From VGBK01 sp964548475 (lineage in GTDB: Bacteria > Actinomycetota > Acidimicrobiia > Spongiisociales > UBA11373), in assembly GCA_964548475.1 (NCBI GenBank), contig CAZJRF010000112.1, positions 1-5,782 on the forward strand: 5,782 nt of DNA. Reading direction: 5' to 3'. Both the position numbers and the translations under genes were made by a program. Below the pieces are notes generated by a model. It was not told where the DNA came from. It did not search any database and was given only the letters and a program-made list of their open reading frames with translations. Positions 5,744 to 5,782 of the stretch are shown piece after piece. Position 1 is the first letter of the stretch; each line of letters opens with the position of its first letter.

Positions 5744-5782
5744 CACGCCCGAAGGGACTCGAACCCCCAACCTTCTGGTCCG
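5744..5782 (-). tRNA. tRNA 3' half, probably tRNA-Arg (NCG anticodon), 5' part outside window
   Basis: Read on the − strand from the right edge, this is the end of an anticodon loop (CGGA, 5782-5779), anticodon-stem half CCAGA (5778-5774), variable loop AGGTT (5773-5769), T-stem GGGGG, T-loop TTCGAGT (5763-5757), T-stem half CCCTT with two G-U pairs, acceptor half CGGGCGT (5751-5745) and discriminator G at 5744. Counting back from the stem, C35-G36-G37-A38 gives an NCG anticodon, which reads CGN arginine codons. The first anticodon base is beyond the edge. CCA is not encoded. A one-base shift would give CGG (Pro), but that makes the variable loop one base short and puts A at position 37. It runs in the same direction as gcvT-glyA. 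Confidence 0.75.

Noticed and set aside
4751..5770. A 339-codon − strand frame beginning inside the tRNA region
   Set aside because: It is a frame-shifted shadow of the GcvT half, rich in R/G/P/H and without motifs. It starts within the tRNA 3' half.
5744..5782. tRNA end as an integration attachment site
   Set aside because: tRNA 3' ends are common attachment sites, but no integrase gene, direct repeat of the tRNA end or mobile-element gene is visible in the window.

Overview
The window is GC-rich by eye. It suggests an actinobacterium, possibly of the Acidimicrobiia type or an uncultured aquatic relative. The clues are strong G/C preference at third codon positions, a lysine/alanine/proline tail typical of actinobacterial nucleoid proteins, a heliorhodopsin close to the type found on an actinobacterial fosmid, and a start that looks leaderless. 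The lineage is an inference, since the window holds no rRNA or other marker gene.

Layout, left to right. At 1-119 is the 3' end of a + strand gene whose product ends in seven perfect KKAPA units followed by RKK. Two GC-rich hairpins follow (129-160 and 169-195). A complete + strand heliorhodopsin lies at 233-1027, with a TANNNT box placed so that transcription would begin at its ATG. A perfect 13-bp hairpin at 1048-1076 separates it from convergent genes. From there to 5628 are three − strand genes in one direction with short gaps. In transcription order they are a very large fusion of a glycine-cleavage T-protein domain with a divergent serine hydroxymethyltransferase domain (5628-2968), a small membrane-anchored or secreted chagasin-like (I42) protease inhibitor (2919-2503), and an FAD-linked D-lactate/glycolate-type 2-hydroxyacid dehydrogenase (2477-1092). 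The 3' half of a tRNA, probably tRNA-Arg, runs in at the right edge on the − strand (5782-5744). No gene-free stretch exceeds 300 bases.

How they may work together. The T-protein domain makes 5,10-methylene-tetrahydrofolate from the aminomethyl group of glycine. The SHMT domain can use that C1 unit with a second glycine to make serine, so the fusion would join the two folate-dependent steps of glycine-to-serine conversion in one chain. The downstream FAD dehydrogenase belongs to a family that oxidises D-lactate or glycolate. If glycolate is the substrate, the cluster would resemble a C2 salvage route (glycolate, glyoxylate, glycine, serine), but no aminotransferase is present and the substrate cannot be read from sequence. 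The inhibitor gene between them has no obvious metabolic link. The heliorhodopsin is a separate, convergent transcription unit.

The most noteworthy items are the GcvT-SHMT fusion with an altered active-site region, and the well-preserved heliorhodopsin with a probable leaderless promoter.
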